Source: Larkinella punicea
GTDB lineage: Bacteria; Bacteroidota; Bacteroidia; Cytophagales; Spirosomataceae
Assembly (NCBI RefSeq): GCF_003334855.1
Contig: NZ_QOWE01000039.1
Span: 1-50,519, forward strand
Reading direction: 5' to 3'
Length of the DNA stretch: 50,519 nucleotides
Made by a program: the position numbers and the translations under genes. Each line of letters starts with the position of its first letter. Within the stretch, counting starts at the first letter, position 1. Shown here piece after piece: positions 1 to 8,049 of this stretch. The notes under the pieces are model-generated. The model was not told where the DNA came from, ran no database searches, and was given only the letters and a program-made list of their open reading frames with translations.

Positions 1-1
1 A

Positions 2-115
2 CAAGTGAAAGCCAAACAAGTCGGCCAAACGATCTATCAGTTGCGAACTAGTTTATTTGCTGACTATCTCCGACACGAGTTAGCCTACCCCAGAGTTCGA
101 GCAATTTCACTCTAA
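2..115 (+). CDS. C-terminal tail of an unidentified protein, possibly a transposase (partial)
   Basis: An open frame enters from the left edge and stops with TAA at 113-115, giving 37 residues that end in RVRAISL. The tail is basic and aromatic (YQLRTSLFADYLRHELAYP), which would fit the end of an insertion-sequence transposase, but I do not recognise the family. The next gene is missing its start just after this stop, which is what an IS end inserted into its 5' part would produce. The identity is inference; only the open frame and stop are seen. Confidence 0.35.
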   Translation, partial: QVKAKQVGQTIYQLRTSLFADYLRHELAYPRVRAISL

Positions 116-255
116 GCGAAAGTCCTACTTTATTATCCATCATTTTTATTTTAATCATTGATAAGGAAATTCTTCCCTGGATCGGTGAGCCTTCGATTTA
201 TGCTACGCATTATAAGATTGATGACCTTCTTGAAGAGATAGGGCTATTTTATGGC

Positions 256-720
256 GTGTTTCTGGTTACGATTCTGATTCCAATTTTTGAAGAATTAGCT
301 TTCAGGCTATTTTTGAAACCTTCGGGTTTTACAATCGCTATTTCAGTAGCTTTATTACTTTTTTTCTTTACAGGCGACGTTTACTACATTGATAGTTTTT
401 CTTACTACCTCAGAATCCTGGTTTGCCTAATTGTTTTTTTTGTAATACGTCGCTTTGACAAGAAAGTTTTAGAAGTTTATTCATCTGTAAGCCCTTCAAG
501 CTGGATAATTGTTTCCTCTGCTATTTTCAGCCTGGCTCACATTACCAATTTTGATCCGATCCATTACTCGGTATGGTATCTATATCCCATTTACGTCCTA
601 CCCCAATTTTTCATGGGCTTGATTGCCAGCACCATTCGAATTAACAACGGATTCATCTGGTCCGTTTTGCTCCATATGTTGATTAACGGTTTCGGAGCCT
701 GGCCTAAACTGATTACCTAG
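256..720 (+). CDS. CPBP family (CAAX/Abi-type) intramembrane protease, 5'-truncated
   Basis: A multi-helix membrane protein with the three CPBP motifs: EExxxR (FEELAFR, near residue 12 from the GTG at 256), FSLAH about 90 residues later, and HMLIN near the C-terminus. These supply the glutamates and histidines of the intramembrane glutamic protease site. The frame stays open upstream to about 64 and encodes what looks like the native first helix (SPTLLSIIFILIIDKEILPW from about 121), but there is no ATG, GTG or TTG before 256. The real gene therefore seems to have lost its start, probably through the element whose tail ends at 115. Translation from GTG 256 would keep the motifs but lose helix 1. 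In the family, members process prenylated proteins or peptides, or act in bacteriocin self-immunity; the role here is unknown. It may be a pseudogene. Confidence 0.6.
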   Translation: MFLVTILIPIFEELAFRLFLKPSGFTIAISVALLLFFFTGDVYYIDSFSYYLRILVCLIVFFVIRRFDKKVLEVYSSVSPSSWIIVSSAIFSLAHITNFDPIHYSVWYLYPIYVLPQFFMGLIASTIRINNGFIWSVLLHMLINGFGAWPKLIT

Positions 721-724
721 GATT

Positions 725-890
725 AATCCTACAACCCCACCGTCCCCGTCATCACCTTCCCATCCAACTCCCAGACGCAGATGGCGGTTTTGCCCGCAAC
801 GGCCACACTGGGCATCTGGCCCTTTCCGACCGAAACCGCAGGCTTGGTCCCGGATTTCACCCAAACCGTACCGGCATCGTCCTAGGCCAG
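725..890 (-). pseudogene. Degenerate 3' fragment of a BNR/sialidase-like gene (copy of 6708-6873)
   Basis: This 166-bp stretch aligns without gaps to 6708-6873, the 3' end of the gene at 6712-7761, with 8 mismatches counted by eye (about 95% identity). On the minus strand it encodes the same final residues, except that the Trp of the intact LAWDDAG segment is a TAG stop here (cctagg at 881-886), so it cannot be functional. Both copies have the same orientation and flank the peptide-export locus. It is the left arm of a direct repeat. Confidence 0.85.
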
Positions 891-1180
891 GAGGCATCCT
901 CGGCCAGCTACTAACGAAGATCTATCAAATTATGCAAGTATAGTCGGCTACCTATTTGCATAACACAATCAATAAGACGTCAAACCTACAAGACTTACTA
1001 TGGTTGTATGAAATATTACTGTTTTATTATTATTGTATATACAAAAAATATTGGAATTTGTTTGGGTTTATTGTTTTTTTTTTTAGCAGTTTTGGAACGC
1101 AAATAATTGTTTTTTATCCGGATAATGTTACTATTTATTTGTAAAAGTTAAATTATTGTTCCATTTAAAATTACATTACT
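891..1180. other. AT-rich intergenic region upstream of the peptide precursor
   Basis: From about 900 the base composition drops sharply to AT-rich and stays so to about 3340. A 62-codon frame at 956-1144 is low-complexity (Tyr/Phe/Ile) and is not supported as a gene. The promoter of the precursor gene should lie here, but I see no clean Bacteroidota -33/-7 pair; TTG at 1107-1109 and TTTATTTG at 1134-1141 are too far apart to be convincing. Confidence 0.4.
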
Positions 1181-1363
1181 ATGAAGTTCGAATTAGACGA
1201 ATACGGCGTCCAAGAGATGAGCCATATGGACATGAAAAAGACCGATGGTGGAGCCTGGTGGAAAATAGTTTTAGGATTTGTTTTATTTGCTACAGCCCCA
1301 GTGACTTTTGGAGTAGGAGCCGTAGCAGGAGCTGCACTTGCTGTTTCAGATAATTGGGATTAA
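1181..1363 (+). CDS. Double-glycine-leader bacteriocin-like peptide precursor (60 aa)
   Basis: The N-terminal 24 residues form a classic double-glycine leader: ELDEYGVQEM... ending TDGG, with GG at residues 23-24. C39-peptidase exporters cut after such a GG. The predicted 36-residue core begins AWWKIVLG and is a hydrophobic, Gly/Ala-rich helix (GVGAVAGAALAV) with a polar SDNWD end, as in class II bacteriocins and related Bacteroidota peptides. A C39-containing ABC exporter lies 3.2 kb downstream on the same strand, which supports the call. A 13-bp hairpin follows the stop. The product is probably secreted; whether it kills competitors or signals is not shown by the sequence. The overlapping frame at 1156-1353 has no such features. 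Confidence 0.8.
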   Translation: MKFELDEYGVQEMSHMDMKKTDGGAWWKIVLGFVLFATAPVTFGVGAVAGAALAVSDNWD

Positions 1364-1370
1364 CATCATT

Positions 1371-1400
1371 CAGGATAGATACCATTAGGTATCTATCCTG
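1371..1400 (+). terminator. Perfect 13-bp hairpin after the peptide precursor
   Basis: CAGGATAGATACC (1371-1383) and its exact reverse complement (1388-1400) enclose an ATTA loop. It begins 7 nt after the precursor stop and is followed by TTCTT rather than a long T-run. It is probably a partial terminator or mRNA-stabilising hairpin that makes the precursor more abundant than the downstream genes, a common layout in peptide operons. Confidence 0.65.
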
Positions 1401-1418
1401 TTCTTAAATTATTGTAAA

Positions 1419-2735
1419 ATGAATAATATATTTTCTTATAATACATTACTTTTTGCTTTGTTTTTTGTGAGTAATTCTTTGAATGCTCTAGGGAATAATA
1501 ATTCTTTCCAAATAGTTTCTACTTTAGATACTGTAAGTATTGAAAAAAATAAATATAAAGAGAATAAGATTGGATTTTATAGTTTTACGATGATAGATTA
1601 TTCAGATAATTTATTTACGATGAGACAATTTAACCAAGGTTATTTATCGTTATATCGGCTTTCGTCTCAGCTTTCTTACAAACACACATCTAAAAAATAC
1701 CAATTTCTTATTTTACCTATTCAAGCTATTTTTTCTCTATACTTTACGCCTTTGACTCATGAAGAAGGTCATAGATCTGTATTAACTAATCTTACTATTG
1801 GATCTGTATCAGCCCCATTATTTAAAAAAAATGTTGCAAAAGTAACAGGTGTAACAGACGAAACCCTAAAAAAACTACGTGATAATCAACTCCCTTATTA
1901 TATCCGACTCCATACTGCTGGTATCGAGTCTGACTATATGCTTTGTCAAAAAGAAGAAGAACTTGTTTTTTTTAATCAAGAAAAGCTTAGAAATGTTGCT
2001 GGAGATTATTATATGAGGAAAGTCGGGATTGTGTTATATTATACTTTTAGTGCATTTTCTCGAAAAAACTCGATTGAGAAAGAAGAAATAAATGAATTAG
2101 ATCGTGATATTGTAGGAGATGACGTGCGCGGAGCAGTTCGACATTTATATAGACCTAATATGCCATTTTATCGTTATACAAGTAATAAAGACTTAACTAG
2201 TCAAGAACGAAAGTTTATTCATAAAGCAGGATATTTATCACTATTAAATTTATTAAGCCCTTTAATGATTAGCAAAACTCGAATAAAATTAAATAATAAC
2301 TTAAATGCTGGTTTTGGTCTAGGCTACATTATGGCTCCGTTCGGTGGCATGATAGAGGAAAATTTATGGTTGAACTATGCTCAAAAATATAATATGCACG
2401 CTTTCATTAGGCAGTTTGAAAATAAAGAAAAATATTTTTGGGCAGGAGGCATTGCTTTACATAATTATTCATTGAGTAAAAAAATATCACTGACGAGTAT
2501 TGTCCAAGTGTGGTCTCAACCGGAGAATTTAGATTTTTATGCTCTAAAAGGACTCTTCGGGCATTCGGGAGCACTTTTACTGTCATATCGAATATTCGGA
2601 AAAGAAAATTCTCCGCTTGCGTGGTGGTCCTTTGATATTTCAGGGCGAGTCAAAACAAAAGGATTTGTGCCTGAAGATCCAAGCCTTGAAAAGTCACATA
2701 ATTTGTCTTTTGGTCTATCTTTTTGTCCTCGTTAA
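1419..2735 (+). CDS. Unrecognised signal-peptide protein with HEEGH metalloprotease motif and barrel-like C-terminus (438 aa)
   Basis: An N-terminal signal peptide (hydrophobic LLFALFFVSNSLNALG) is followed by about 70 polar residues. A hydrophobic stretch (FLILPIQAIFSLYF) then leads into LTHEEGH, with HEEGH at residues 114-118. This matches the HExxH zinc-metalloprotease motif beside a membrane-like segment. A later HTAGIES (about 165-171) could supply a third ligand. From about residue 290 to the end the sequence alternates aromatic and polar residues in strand-like stretches (NAGFGLGYIMAPFGG, NLSFGLSF), as in outer-membrane barrels, and it ends in an aromatic/hydrophobic strand. It is AT-rich, like its neighbours. 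It could process or receive the exported peptide, or serve immunity; no family was recognised, so function is inference. Confidence 0.6.
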   Translation: MNNIFSYNTLLFALFFVSNSLNALGNNNSFQIVSTLDTVSIEKNKYKENKIGFYSFTMIDYSDNLFTMRQFNQGYLSLYRLSSQLSYKHTSKKYQFLILPIQAIFSLYFTPLTHEEGHRSVLTNLTIGSVSAPLFKKNVAKVTGVTDETLKKLRDNQLPYYIRLHTAGIESDYMLCQKEEELVFFNQEKLRNVAGDYYMRKVGIVLYYTFSAFSRKNSIEKEEINELDRDIVGDDVRGAVRHLYRPNMPFYRYTSNKDLTSQERKFIHKAGYLSLLNLLSPLMISKTRIKLNNNLNAGFGLGYIMAPFGGMIEENLWLNYAQKYNMHAFIRQFENKEKYFWAGGIALHNYSLSKKISLTSIVQVWSQPENLDFYALKGLFGHSGALLLSYRIFGKENSPLAWWSFDISGRVKTKGFVPEDPSLEKSHNLSFGLSFCPR

Positions 2736-2745
2736 AATCTTATAT

Positions 2746-3198
2746 ATGAAAAATTTTAATTGTATTTTATTTGTTACATGCTTCTTATTCATATTTTCAT
2801 TTCCTGTCTTTAGTCTTTCAAAAATACAAAACAATACTTTAAGTACATTTCAAAGATCAGATACTAGTACTAGTAAATATGCATTAATATATTTATACAG
2901 ACCTTTCGAGTTTTGGGGATTGACAATTGGGTTTTCGGTAAAAAAGAACGGTACTAAAATCTTTAAAATTAGAAACAATTCTGTTCATATTATTAAAGTT
3001 TTTCAGTCAGGAGTTACTACTATATCCGCCCAGACATTTGAAAAAAAATCAAAAGTGAACTTGAAAATAGAACTTGGGAAAGCCTATTACCTGAAATGTA
3101 CAATACGCCCAGGATTTCTTATAGGTCATCCCAAATTGAGAATTGTTAGTGCGGAAAAAGGTAAAATTGAATGTTATGAAATTGAAAATGATCAATGA
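2746..3198 (+). CDS. DUF2846-like secreted protein (150 aa)
   Basis: A signal peptide (CILFVTCFLFIFSFPVFS) precedes a small beta domain with the DUF2846 pattern: an ALIYLYRP opening, then a GKAYYLKC strand, a GFLIGHPKLRIV segment and a closing strand. Family members are short exported or membrane-associated beta proteins of unknown function. ATG 2746 is chosen because it places the signal peptide at the N-terminus; the frame runs on upstream to 2617, but only inside the preceding gene. It starts 10 nt after the HEEGH gene stops, so the two are probably co-transcribed. It has the same AT-rich composition. Confidence 0.6.
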   Translation: MKNFNCILFVTCFLFIFSFPVFSLSKIQNNTLSTFQRSDTSTSKYALIYLYRPFEFWGLTIGFSVKKNGTKIFKIRNNSVHIIKVFQSGVTTISAQTFEKKSKVNLKIELGKAYYLKCTIRPGFLIGHPKLRIVSAEKGKIECYEIENDQ

Positions 3199-3379
3199 TT
3201 CAAGTGTCTAAATATATAACAGAAATAATATTTATGTAGTTTTATTATTCGCCTTGAGAACGATTTATATAAACCTGCTGTATTTGTGTTTGTTGTACAT
3301 AGTGCGCATAATCTTACTGGATTTATTATAGAAAATCAGTTTACTAATTGTTATGCCAAGTATGAGTAACTGGGGGCAA

Positions 3380-4524
3380 ATGGAAAATACATCTGTCGAA
3401 GTTTACCTCCCCCGCGTCACCGTTCGCAGCCAACTTCTATACTCCTCCGTCTTGCTGGCCATCACAGCGGCCATTGTCGCCCTGCCGTTCATTTATGTCG
3501 ATGTGTCGGTTCAGGCATCCGGTTTAATCCGGCCCGTTGCGGAGCGGAGTGAGGTTAAAACGACAGCCAGCGGAACGGTGGCGGTTTTGTGGGTACAGGA
3601 TAATCAGGTGGTGCGGGCCGGTCAGCCGTTGCTGCGGTTGCAAACCGATATTGCGGACACGAAACTTCGGTTACTGACCACGCAGGAAACCCAGAAACGG
3701 GCGTATATCCACGATTTGGAACAATTGACCCGACTGACGTATAACCACTTGTTTTCGGCAACCGGATTAACTTCCCCGCTCTATCGCCAGCAATATGAGC
3801 AGTTCCGCTATCTGGCGCAGGAAAACCTGCAAACCCAGCAAAAACGCCAGCGCGAGTTGGAGGTGAACCGGCAGTTGTATGCCGACAAAGTCATTGCCCG
3901 GCTGGAGTTTGAAGACAAAGAATTTGCTTACAAAACCGTCGTGGCCCAATACAAGACGCTGGTGGAACGTCAGCGGAGTGAGTGGCAAACGGCTTTGTCC
4001 GAACACCGGTTGCAATTGACCGATTTGATAGCTCAGGAGCGTCAACTCAAACAGGAGCAGGCCTTTTCCACGATCAAAGCGGTACCATCAGCCAGCTTTC
4101 AGGTCGTTACGTCGGCAGTTTTGTGCAGGCCGGAGAGGTGGTCGGTACGATATCGCCCGATTCGACGCTAATTGTCGAATGTTATGCCACACCCAAAGAT
4201 ATTGGCCTGTTGCGGGTTGGACAGAAAGCCCGCTTTCAGATTGCGGCATTCAACTACAACCAATGGGGTTTGCTGGAAGGCCAGATACTGGACGTTGCCA
4301 ATGATTTTGTCCTTGTCGAAAACCAGCCGGTTTTTAAAGTCCGCTGCCAGCTCAGCCAATCGTTTCTAACCCTGAAAAATGGGTACCGTGGAAACCTCAA
4401 AAAAGGAATGACGGTTCACGCCCGGTTTATCGTTACCCGCCGGTCGCTGTTCGATTTACTCTACGACAAGGCCGACGACTGGCTGAATCCGGTGAATCAG
4501 TCCGTCGTCAGTAGCATCCGTTAG
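3380..4524 (+). pseudogene. HlyD-family membrane-fusion protein for peptide export, frameshifted
   Basis: The periplasmic adaptor that pairs with a C39 ABC exporter. The first part (frame of 3380, to about 4080) has a TM helix (LLYSSVLLAITAAIVALPFIYV), a biotinyl-lipoyl segment (SGTVAVLWVQDNQVVRAGQPLL) and a long alpha-helical hairpin. The second lipoyl half and beta-barrel (GTISQLSGRYVGSFVQAGEVVG, then VECYATPKDIGLLRVGQKARF) continue in another frame to 4524. At 4077-4083 the text jumps from the TIKA codons to GGTACC; the usual APVSG there appears to have lost about 10 nt, causing the shift. The first frame then ends at 4171. ATG 3380 is chosen because GGGGG lies just upstream; ATG 3353 and 3362 are alternatives. 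It is either a real inactivating deletion or a sequencing error. Confidence 0.75.
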
Positions 4525-4549
4525 GCGTGTGTCGCCTTCCCACCACACC

Positions 4550-6706
4550 ATGAACAGCCGAATCAAAGTTAAACAACGCGACATTACCGACTGCGGAGCG
4601 GGTTGTCTGGCATCCGTAGCCGCGCACCACCGGTTATTGTTGCCGGTGGCCCGCATCCGGCAAATGGCGTCTACCGACCAAAAAGGAACCAACGTCCTGG
4701 GTTTGATCGAAGCTGCAAAAAAGCTGGGTTTTCAGGCGAAGGGAGTGAAGGGACCATTTGAAAGCCTCTCTAAAATTCCTAAACCGGCCATTGCGCACGT
4801 GGTGTTGAAGGGCGTTTTGCAGCATTACGTGGTGATTTATGACGTAAGGCCAAAATACGTTGTGGTCATGGATCCGGGCGACGGTCTCATTCATAAAAAG
4901 ACACACGACGAGTTTAAGCAGGAATGGACGGGTGTTCTGGTTCTGTTGCTGCCGGATGAAACCTTTGAAACCGGTAATTCCAAAGCCTCGGTTTTACAAC
5001 GTTTCGGTCAGTTGCTCCGTCCGCACCGGGCGGTTTTGGCGCAGGCTTTGTTTGGTGCGGTTGTGTATACCTTGCTGGGTTTGACCACTTCGATTTATGT
5101 GCAGAAACTGGTCGACAATGTTTTGCCGGAAGCCAACCAGAATCTGCTGAATCTTCTCAGTGTGGTGATGATCGTGCTATTGCTGTTGCAACTCTTCATC
5201 GGTACCGTCAAGAGTTTTTTCAATTTCAAAACCGGTCAACGCATGGATGCGGCCCTCATTCTGGGCTACTACAAACACCTGCTCAAACTACCCCAATCCT
5301 TTTTCGATAGCATGCGCGTTGGCGAGATTGTCTCGCGGGTCAACGATGCGGTTAAAATCCGGACGTTTATCAATGATACGGCTCTCAGTCTGATTGTCAA
5401 TGGACTGATTATCTTTTTCTCGTTCGGACTGATGTTTACCTACTATTGGAAACTGGCATTGGTGTTGTTGATGGTGATTCCGATGTATGCCTTGCTGTAT
5501 TGGATTACGAACCGCATTAATCGGAAAAATCAGCGTCGCCTAATGGAAGATGCCGCCGAGCTGGAATCGCAATTGGTGGAATCCCTCAATGCCATGTCAA
5601 CGATCAAGCGGTTTGGATTGGAGGAATATGCCGGAGCTAAAACCGAAACCCGGTTTGTGAAACTCTTGCAAACCATTTTCCAGTCGGGCAGTAGCGCGAT
5701 TTACGTTGGAAGCATTTCCGAACTGATTTCCCGGTTATTTACCATTATTTTGCTGTGGGTAGGTGGTTGGTTTGTTCTTCATAATGAGATTACGCCCGGT
5801 GAACTCTTGTCGTTTTATGCCTTGATTGGCTATTTTACCGGCCCGGCAGCTAGTTTGGTCGGTGCAAACCGAACCATTCAGGATGCCTTGATTGCGGCCG
5901 ACCGATTGTTCGAAATCATGGATCTTGAACGCGAAACGTCCGATAATACCATTAGTCTAAAGCCCGATATGATCGGCGAAATTTCCTTCCGGAACGTGTC
6001 CTTCCGCTACGGTTCCCGTGTAACGGTTTTTGACGATTTGTCGCTGACTATTCAGGCCGGAAAAATTACGGCCATTGTAGGCGAAAGCGGATCCGGTAAA
6101 TCGACCTTATTATCGCTGCTGCAGGGACTTTATCCACTGCAAAAAGGAAGTATTTACATTGGCAATTTCGATATCAAACACATCAATCCCGTCAGTTTGC
6201 GGCAGGTAGTTAGCGTTGTACCCCAGAAGATCGATCTGTTTGCCGGAAACATCATTGACAACATTGCATTAGGGGAGTCGGTACCGGATATGAAACATGT
6301 TTTGGCCATTTGTCAGCAGTTGGGTATCGCTGATTTCATTGAAAAACTACCGAACGGCTTCCATACCTACTTGGGTGAAAACGGAGCGATGTTGTCAGGC
6401 GGTCAGAAACAACGCATTGCCATCGCTCGTGCCTTGTATCGAAATCCCGAAATTTTGATTTTTGATGAAGCAACGTCGGCCCTTGATTCGGTTTCGGAGC
6501 AGTATGTCCAGCAAACCATTCATGGCCTTCGTGACGCTGGAAAAACCATTCTGATCATCGCGCATCGGCTGAGTACCGTTCGTCAGGCCGATCAGATTCT
6601 GGTCCTCGAAAATGGCAAATTGGTCGAAGAAGGGACGCATCATGAATTGGTAAACAAAGGGGAAATCTACAGCCATTTCTGGCAACAGCAAACCGAATAC
6701 CATTAA
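4550..6706 (+). CDS. Peptidase-domain ABC exporter (PCAT/bacteriocin type)
   Basis: An inner-membrane transporter that cuts the double-glycine leader and exports the core peptide using ATP. It has three parts. The first is an N-terminal C39 peptidase with catalytic Cys15 (TDCGAGC), His92 (LQHYVV) and Asp108 (VMDPGDG), matching ComA-type spacing. The second is a six-helix ABC type-1 membrane domain, about 155-440. The third is an ATPase with Walker A GESGSGKST (about 511-519), signature LSGGQKQR, Walker B ILIFDEATSALD and an H-loop HRLS. It looks intact. ATG 4550 gives the usual short lead-in to the C39 domain; GTG 4529 is an alternative. It follows the HlyD gene by 25 nt and serves the precursor at 1181. 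Its composition is GC-rich, unlike the cargo genes upstream. Confidence 0.92.
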   Translation: MNSRIKVKQRDITDCGAGCLASVAAHHRLLLPVARIRQMASTDQKGTNVLGLIEAAKKLGFQAKGVKGPFESLSKIPKPAIAHVVLKGVLQHYVVIYDVRPKYVVVMDPGDGLIHKKTHDEFKQEWTGVLVLLLPDETFETGNSKASVLQRFGQLLRPHRAVLAQALFGAVVYTLLGLTTSIYVQKLVDNVLPEANQNLLNLLSVVMIVLLLLQLFIGTVKSFFNFKTGQRMDAALILGYYKHLLKLPQSFFDSMRVGEIVSRVNDAVKIRTFINDTALSLIVNGLIIFFSFGLMFTYYWKLALVLLMVIPMYALLYWITNRINRKNQRRLMEDAAELESQLVESLNAMSTIKRFGLEEYAGAKTETRFVKLLQTIFQSGSSAIYVGSISELISRLFTIILLWVGGWFVLHNEITPGELLSFYALIGYFTGPAASLVGANRTIQDALIAADRLFEIMDLERETSDNTISLKPDMIGEISFRNVSFRYGSRVTVFDDLSLTIQAGKITAIVGESGSGKSTLLSLLQGLYPLQKGSIYIGNFDIKHINPVSLRQVVSVVPQKIDLFAGNIIDNIALGESVPDMKHVLAICQQLGIADFIEKLPNGFHTYLGENGAMLSGGQKQRIAIARALYRNPEILIFDEATSALDSVSEQYVQQTIHGLRDAGKTILIIAHRLSTVRQADQILVLENGKLVEEGTHHELVNKGEIYSHFWQQQTEYH

Positions 6707-6707
6707 C

Positions 6708-6873
6708 AATCCTACAACCCCAACGTCCCCGTCATCACCTTTCCATCCAACTCCCAGACGCAGACGGCGGTTTTGCCCGCGACGGCCACACTGGGCATAT
6801 GGCCCTTTCCGACCGAAACCGCCGGCTTGGTCCCGGATTTCACCCAAACCGTCCCGGCATCGTCCCAGGCCAG
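6708..6873. repeat. Right copy of the 166-bp direct repeat flanking the peptide-export locus
   Basis: It matches 725-890 without gaps (8 mismatches by eye). This copy contains the functional 3' end of the minus-strand BNR gene and begins 2 nt after the exporter stop codon. The two copies, in the same orientation, bracket about 5.8 kb. Confidence 0.85.
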
Positions 6874-7761
6874 CAGAGGCCCCGTTGGTCCGGCGGTGAG
6901 CGTTATGTTGCGGCCGGTGGCAATGGCTTGCTCCGGTTCGCCGGGCTGGCAGGTGTACAGCGTGTTTTCGCGTCGCCAGGCGGTGAAGGGTTGGCCCGCA
7001 GCCGAAACCGCCACCGCACCGCCGTCCATCGGGCAGGCTTTTAAGGGCCAGGTGCCGGTTCCCAGTTTTTGAGCCGGGGCATACGTTTTTCCGCCGTCGG
7101 TCGAGTGGGCCAGGTATAAATTCCGGGAGCCGTCGAGCCAGTTGCGGAACTGGACGTACACATTATTGTTTTTAGCCGCCATCGAAACCCGGCAGCATTC
7201 GCAAACCGTGCCGTCGGGGGAGCGATAAATCACCTGATTGGTCGACCAGGTTCGGCCCCCGTCGCGGGAGGTGGTTCCTACAATCTTATTCTTCTTATCG
7301 TCCCGAAGGTCGAGCCAGGCGGCATGAAAGACTCCGCGCGACGCTCCGGCAACGGCCTGAAAACCCTCTTTGGCAATCTGAGGCACATCATTCATGCGCA
7401 CGGCGGATGACCACCGGCCTGTTGCCCGATCGAGGGAATAGGCAAAAAGATCGCCCGCCCGGTTGACGGCACTGATGACGACGTACTGGGCCGTAACGGC
7501 GATTTGGGGACCTCGCTTGGCACCTGCTACCAGGTTTGGCAAAACCGCTACCACTGTGGGTGTACCAAATGACGCAGTTTTGGAGGATGTGGTCGCGTAA
7601 TAGATCGCCGAATCCTGGCCAAAAGTCAGATGCAGCTTGCCATTGGGTTCGGCCACCACCACCGGCAAATGGCCGGGTGCGAGTGGATGACCGGAATCGG
7701 CGACCGGGCCAGTCAGGAGAATGGCAAACCCGTACAGCATCAAATAGAAAAAGGAGGGCAT
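6712..7761 (-). CDS. Secreted BNR/sialidase-like beta-propeller protein (349 aa)
   Basis: An N-terminal signal peptide (FFYLMLYGFAILLTGPVA) is followed by a repeat-built propeller with two clear Asp-boxes, SRDGGRTWS and STDGGKTY, the marker of BNR/sialidase-fold proteins. A cysteine cluster (TVCECCRVS, then LKACPMDGGAV) could form disulfides or bind metal. No Arg-triad sialidase active site is obvious, so hydrolase activity is not claimed. It is convergent with the ABC exporter, and its last 160 bp are duplicated at 725-890. Its start faces the OmpA-family gene across a 288-nt divergent region. Confidence 0.75.
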   Translation of the reverse strand: MPSFFYLMLYGFAILLTGPVADSGHPLAPGHLPVVVAEPNGKLHLTFGQDSAIYYATTSSKTASFGTPTVVAVLPNLVAGAKRGPQIAVTAQYVVISAVNRAGDLFAYSLDRATGRWSSAVRMNDVPQIAKEGFQAVAGASRGVFHAAWLDLRDDKKNKIVGTTSRDGGRTWSTNQVIYRSPDGTVCECCRVSMAAKNNNVYVQFRNWLDGSRNLYLAHSTDGGKTYAPAQKLGTGTWPLKACPMDGGAVAVSAAGQPFTAWRRENTLYTCQPGEPEQAIATGRNITLTAGPTGPLLAWDDAGTVWVKSGTKPAVSVGKGHMPSVAVAGKTAVCVWELDGKVMTGTLGL

Positions 7762-8049
7762 GGAATATAAAAATAAAGGATCAGGATTGAGGTAGCGAAT
7801 TTAGCTAATAATGGGTAGGAAGCGTTTGCTTTTCCGGGCGAACCGAAAATTGGTATCAACTCCGCCGGTTTTTGGCTGGCATGATTTATGTACCATCAGA
7901 TTTGTTACCAATCCGTGGATTTTATTGGTCTAATCGTGTTGATGGAGCAAATCCGTAGTTTATTTTTAGTTGCTTTGTCAAACAATAAAATACGGTCTGT
8001 CAAAAAAAGGACCGCTTTGGCATAGTAAATGGTTTTGGCACGATCAAGT

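Noticed and set aside
598-897. 99-codon minus-strand frame
   Set aside because: It reads out of frame through the degenerate 166-bp repeat and antisense through the CPBP gene.
956-1144. 62-codon frame
   Set aside because: Low-complexity AT-rich sequence without a credible protein pattern.
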